64,000 bases of DNA from Clostridium mediterraneense (lineage in GTDB: Bacteria > Bacillota > Clostridia > Clostridiales > Clostridiaceae). The notes beneath the pieces are model-generated. The model made no database searches. It saw only the letters and a list, made by a program, of their open reading frames with translations, and had not been told where the DNA came from. Location: the NCBI RefSeq assembly GCF_900091705.1, contig NZ_LT594785.1, positions 249,640-313,639 on the forward strand, read 5' to 3'. Made by a program: the position numbers and the translations under genes. Positions 60,880 through 64,000 of the stretch are shown piece by piece (position 1 is the stretch's first letter; each line of letters starts with the position of its first letter).

Positions 60880-62196
60880 ATGAAAAAATTCTTCGATTGG
60901 ATGGAAGAACACTTTATTCCTGTGGCTGCTAAGATTGGAGCAGAAAAGCATCTTGCAGCTATAAGAGATGGTTTCGTAGCAATTATTCCTATAATAATGG
61001 CAGGAGCCTTTGCAATATTGATAAACAATTTCTCTTGGCCATGGTACCAAGAATTTATGAAAAATATATTTGGAGAGGGATGGAAAAACTGGGGCGGCTC
61101 AATATGGAATGGTTCATATGCAATAATGAGCTTACTAGTTACATTTAGTATCGCATATAATCTTGCTAGATCTAGAGGAAAAGATGGACTAGCATCTGGT
61201 TTAACAGCAGTTGGAACATTTATTATTTTCTTTGGAGATTTAGCTAAGACAACTGAGTTTTTAGGAACAAACGGTTTATTATTAGCTCTTGCAGTATCAT
61301 TAATTGTTGGAGACTTAATGAGTTATTTAATGGGAAATCCAAAGCTTGTTATTAAAATGCCAGCAGGAGTTCCACCAGCAGTAGCAAGATCATTTGCAGC
61401 ATTATTCCCATCAATGATAGTTTTAGCAATTGCAGCTACAATTCAAGTAATATACACAATATTTGGTGATTCAAATATACCAGCAGCAATTTATTCAGCT
61501 GTACAAGCACCTTTACAAGGTATAGTAGGAAGCTTCTGGGGAGTATTAGTACTTATATTTGTAATTCAAATATTATGGTTCTTTGGATTACATGGTTCAA
61601 ATATGATGCTTCCAATAGTTAATGGAGTATTATTACCACTTACAATTGATAATATGGACATGGTGAAGCTTGGAAAAGCTCCAACACATATTATTAATGA
61701 TCAATTTTTAAACTCATTTGTATTTATGGGTGGAGCTGGAGCTACAATATGTTTAGTTGCTGCAATCTTTATAGTAAATAGAACAAGAAAGAAGAAGAGT
61801 GAAGCTCAACTTACAATTGCAAAACTTGGAGCTTTACCAGGTGTATTTAATATTAATGAGCCAGTTATATTTGGTCTTCCAATAAGTTTAGATCCAATAT
61901 ACTTCGTTCCATTCTTAATAGTACCTTTACTTAATGCTATAGTAGCTTATTATGCAACCTTATTACATTTTGTACCTATTGTAGCATTACAAGCAAGTTG
62001 GACAATACCTCCAATTTTAAGTGGTGCAATAGCAACTAACTCATGGCAAGGTGGATTATTATCAATAATACTATTAGTAATAGATACATTAATCTACATT
62101 CCATTTGTAGGAATAGCAGCTCATAGAGATATTAAAAATCAAGAAGAAGCTATAAGAGCAGCAGAAGAGGCAGCTGTAGCAAAAAAAGAAGCTTAA
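60880..62196 (+). CDS. PTS EIIC component, lactose/cellobiose family, copy 2
   Basis: 438 residues, AAGGAGG upstream. Same plan as copy 1: KKFFDWMEEHFIPVAAKIGAEKHLAAIRDGFV, MPAGVPPAVARSFAALFPS, LWFFGLHGSNMMLPI and GALPGVFNINEPVIFGLP, with a longer C-terminal tail of Ala/Glu/Lys. It has no EIIA or EIIB of its own nearby, so it probably shares those encoded at 51.5-52.2 kb, giving the cell a second sugar specificity. It is monocistronic behind sigma-54 promoter 3. Confidence 0.95.
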   Translation: MKKFFDWMEEHFIPVAAKIGAEKHLAAIRDGFVAIIPIIMAGAFAILINNFSWPWYQEFMKNIFGEGWKNWGGSIWNGSYAIMSLLVTFSIAYNLARSRGKDGLASGLTAVGTFIIFFGDLAKTTEFLGTNGLLLALAVSLIVGDLMSYLMGNPKLVIKMPAGVPPAVARSFAALFPSMIVLAIAATIQVIYTIFGDSNIPAAIYSAVQAPLQGIVGSFWGVLVLIFVIQILWFFGLHGSNMMLPIVNGVLLPLTIDNMDMVKLGKAPTHIINDQFLNSFVFMGGAGATICLVAAIFIVNRTRKKKSEAQLTIAKLGALPGVFNINEPVIFGLPISLDPIYFVPFLIVPLLNAIVAYYATLLHFVPIVALQASWTIPPILSGAIATNSWQGGLLSIILLVIDTLIYIPFVGIAAHRDIKNQEEAIRAAEEAAVAKKEA

Positions 62197-62199
62197 TAT

Positions 62200-62235
62200 A
62201 AAAAAGAGATGTTTTAAAAACATCTCTTTTTTATT
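62200..62235. terminator. Bidirectional terminator
   Basis: AAAAAAGAGATGTTT (62200-62214) and AAACATCTCTTTTTT (62218-62232) form a perfect stem between convergent genes. Confidence 0.92.
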
Positions 62236-62250
62236 TGAAATTTTTTTATA

Positions 62251-63072
62251 CTAGCAATAGAATGCTTCAATTCTTCTCATATCAATTCCAAAGAAAACCC
62301 ATCTCCAGTTGTTCCATCTCCAACCTGTTATAAAGTTTCTATTAGCACTTATTAAAAATGCCCAGTAAGAACGGCCATTTCTTTGCCAAATATAAGTGAA
62401 TCTGTGTAGACAAAATCTAACTGTATTACTCCAATCTTGACCACCTTTAAAATTTAAATTAGAAATATTTTTAACATTCTTATTAAATTTTGATGGAATA
62501 GTTGATGGTGGTAATCCTAGATTTTTTGGATAACCAGGTTGATTAAAAGGGGGAACCAAATTAACAAGTGGAATTTCATTCATAGGTGGAATCTTATTAA
62601 ATGGTGGTATATTTGGTTTCATAGGACCAGGGAAAGGCATTCCAAAGTTAGGCATTGGGAGTTTGTTTAATGGTCCCATATTTAAAGGCCAAGGATTATT
62701 CTTGCCTTGATTAGATTGATTACCCATAGGCTGATTACCCATAGGCTGATTACTCATAGGTTGCTTATTCATAGGTTGATTACTCATAGGATTATTATTG
62801 TTATCAGGTCTTTCAGCATCTAATTCTTCTTCTGATACTTCTCTATAAAATCCATCTCTTGCTAAAAAGTTATCTCTTTCTAAATTAGGATATGAATCTT
62901 CATATTCATAGTAAGCTTTAGATTCAGTTTCAAATTCATTAAATACATCAGAACTTTCTAAGTCTATATAATCGTCATTAATCTCGAATTCTCCAATTTC
63001 TCCTTCTTCTAAATCTTCTATTTCACCGTCATCAAGAACTCTAAAATAATTGACAGGATAAATAATTTCCAT
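62251..63072 (-). CDS. Repeat-rich, probably spore-surface protein
   Basis: 273 residues, AGGAGA upstream. An acidic N-terminal part (~1-90) is followed by the repeat (M-x-NQP)n around 100-120, then a Pro/Gly/Met/Asn-rich stretch to ~195, then a conserved C-terminal domain: RFCLHRFTYIWQRNGRSYWA, GWRWNNWRWVFFGIDMRRIE, ending in a Cys. I recall similar C-termini in several clostridial proteins of unknown function. A sigma-K-type promoter (AC-N16-CATACAATA on the minus strand) lies about 30 bp upstream, supporting a late-sporulation coat role. Inference, not proof. Confidence 0.75.
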   Translation of the reverse strand: MEIIYPVNYFRVLDDGEIEDLEEGEIGEFEINDDYIDLESSDVFNEFETESKAYYEYEDSYPNLERDNFLARDGFYREVSEEELDAERPDNNNNPMSNQPMNKQPMSNQPMGNQPMGNQSNQGKNNPWPLNMGPLNKLPMPNFGMPFPGPMKPNIPPFNKIPPMNEIPLVNLVPPFNQPGYPKNLGLPPSTIPSKFNKNVKNISNLNFKGGQDWSNTVRFCLHRFTYIWQRNGRSYWAFLISANRNFITGWRWNNWRWVFFGIDMRRIEAFYC

Positions 63073-63102
63073 AAAAATCTCCTAAGTAAATTTATAACAC
63101 TA

Positions 63103-63129
63103 TATTGTATGGTGAGAATTTGAAAAAGT
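63103..63129 (-). promoter_or_regulatory. Sigma-K-type sporulation promoter
   Basis: On the minus strand AC (63129-63128), 16 bases, then CATACAATA (63111-63103), matching the sigma-K pattern (AC near -35, CATA-N3-TA at -10). The expected start is about 20 nt before the coat-like gene. Confidence 0.5.
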
Positions 63130-63177
63130 GAATTAGAAGATAGGGATAACAAAAATAAATTATTTATTTTATATTAA

Positions 63178-63220
63178 AAAGGTATATATCTGAATTTAAG
63201 TTTTTCAGATATATACCTTT
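63178..63220 (-). terminator. Terminator of the GH125 gene
   Basis: AAAGGTATATATCTGA (63178-63193) and TCAGATATATACCTTT (63205-63220) form a perfect 16-bp stem just past the GH125 stop on the minus strand. Confidence 0.85.
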
Positions 63221-63223
63221 GAT

Positions 63224-64000
63224 TTATTTTGTATTTAAATATTTTTTATATATAAAATCTGCAAATAGTGAGTTAGACCATGCAAACCAATCTCTAGTAA
63301 ATTTAGTTGAATCATCACAGTGGAAGCCTTCATGCATATAACCTGTATCAGCATCTGTGCTAATTAAAGTTTCTACAAGACTTTCTATTTCAGACTCATC
63401 ATTAGTTGTAAGCCCTTGCATTGATAAAGCAATATGCCAAATATATTCATGTGGAGTATGAGGACTACCAATACCTCTAGCTTCTTTTCCCTCAAAGAAG
63501 AAAGGATTTTCTTTGCTTAATATAAATTTTCTTGTATTTTGATATATAGGATCATCAATTTCTTTATAACCTATATAAGGAATAGCAAGAAGACTAGGTA
63601 CATTAGCATCATCCATTAAGTTATAGTTTCCAAATCCATCAACTTCATAAGCATATATTGGTCCAAATTCTTCATGTTCAATAATTGCATATTCTTTAAT
63701 AGCTGTATCTATTTGATATTGAAGCTTAAGTGCTTTTTCTTTAATTTCAGTGTTAGAATAAATTTCTTCGCAGATTTCAGCTATGTATCCAAGTACTACA
63801 GAAGCAAACATATTAGCAGGTACAAGATATCCATATTTACAAGCATCATCACTAGGTCTAAAGCCTGACCATGTCATTCCTGTATATTTTACAGGGTTAC
63901 CAAGTCCATTATTACATAATGTATCTGTTTCTGAGCAATTTAATCTTTGGAATGTATAATCTGAATTCTTAAAATGATCTTGTTCAACAGTCCAAAGTTC
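63224..64000 (-). CDS. GH125 family alpha-mannosidase, C-terminal part (cut by window edge)
   Basis: The frame is open from the window edge to the stop at 63224, 258 codons, and the 5' part is missing. Visible are ELWTVEQDHFKNSDYTFQRL, GMTWSGFRPSDDACKYGYLVPANMFA, DDANVPSLLAIPYIGY, GIGSPHTPHEYIWHIALSMQ and RDWFAWSNSLFADFIY, all typical of GH125, metal-independent exo-alpha-1,6-mannosidases (family of Clostridium perfringens CpGH125). The ATG at 63877 is internal. A host- or yeast-glycan role is expected by family. Confidence 0.92.
   Translation of the reverse strand, partial: ELWTVEQDHFKNSDYTFQRLNCSETDTLCNNGLGNPVKYTGMTWSGFRPSDDACKYGYLVPANMFASVVLGYIAEICEEIYSNTEIKEKALKLQYQIDTAIKEYAIIEHEEFGPIYAYEVDGFGNYNLMDDANVPSLLAIPYIGYKEIDDPIYQNTRKFILSKENPFFFEGKEARGIGSPHTPHEYIWHIALSMQGLTTNDESEIESLVETLISTDADTGYMHEGFHCDDSTKFTRDWFAWSNSLFADFIYKKYLNTK

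Noticed and set aside
1-64000. Prophage, integrative element or defence island
   Set aside because: No integrase, phage structural, conjugation, restriction or Cas gene was seen; the only mobile gene is the IS transposase.

Overview
The window is AT-rich (by eye well under 30% G+C), with strong AAGGAGG-type ribosome binding sites, compact intergenic hairpin terminators and typical clostridial families: BrnQ, Hcp, a SAM-I riboswitch on metF-luxS, MupG, proline- and serine-rich coat-like proteins, and sigma-54/PRD-controlled PTS genes. It fits a chromosomal segment of a Clostridium sensu stricto species; I cannot name the species. There is one insertion sequence (IS1182-like), no prophage, no CRISPR array, and no tRNA or rRNA gene that I can see.

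Layout. 1-3.8 kb: start of a P2-type cation ATPase (cut by the window edge), a coiled-coil protein, then a MarR regulator, an FMN azoreductase and a pirin; near-identical palindromes lie before marR and before the azoreductase. 3.8-5.5 kb: the IS element. 5.6-11.2 kb: GNAT acetyltransferase, class I ribonucleotide reductase operon with a NrdR-like box, and an ECF sigma factor with a putative membrane anti-sigma factor behind an ECF-type promoter. 11.2-16.1 kb: two paralogous cation:proton antiporters flanking a divergent BrnQ permease. 16.2-24.9 kb: two YhgE/Pip membrane proteins with a TetR-style palindrome, a von Willebrand A protein, and two coat-like proteins. 24.9-34.7 kb: SAM riboswitch-metF-luxS, a staygreen-like protein, an NSS transporter, homoserine dehydrogenase, a YjiH-type membrane protein, hybrid cluster protein and a hypothetical protein. 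34.6-38.6 kb: two secreted SH3-like proteins around a purine permease, then an SDR enzyme.

38.6-42.3 kb is the most unusual segment. A magnesium-type P-ATPase (MgtA) has a roughly 370-nt structured leader holding a 24-codon ORF that begins Met-Glu-Asp-Val-Pro. It is followed by two unannotated 30-residue single-span membrane proteins that are clear paralogs of each other. This looks like a magnesium-responsive unit with its own microproteins.

42.3-48.3 kb: SDR, proBA, a HAD phosphatase and a NatAB-type ABC exporter. 48.4-62.2 kb: a LevR/CelR-type sigma-54 activator followed by three -24/-12 promoters that drive (i) PTS EIIB-EIIA-sugar kinase-MupG, (ii) a GH4 phospho-glycosidase with EIIC, and (iii) a second orphan EIIC. 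Each promoter has an AGTGTGYA motif about 110-120 bp upstream, a candidate activator site. This regulon is interrupted by a block of minus-strand genes for extremely charged Lys/Glu/His repeat proteins and an isochorismatase-type hydrolase with three 22-bp iterons near its promoter. 62.2-64 kb: a repeat-rich coat-like protein and the 3' part of a GH125 alpha-mannosidase gene.
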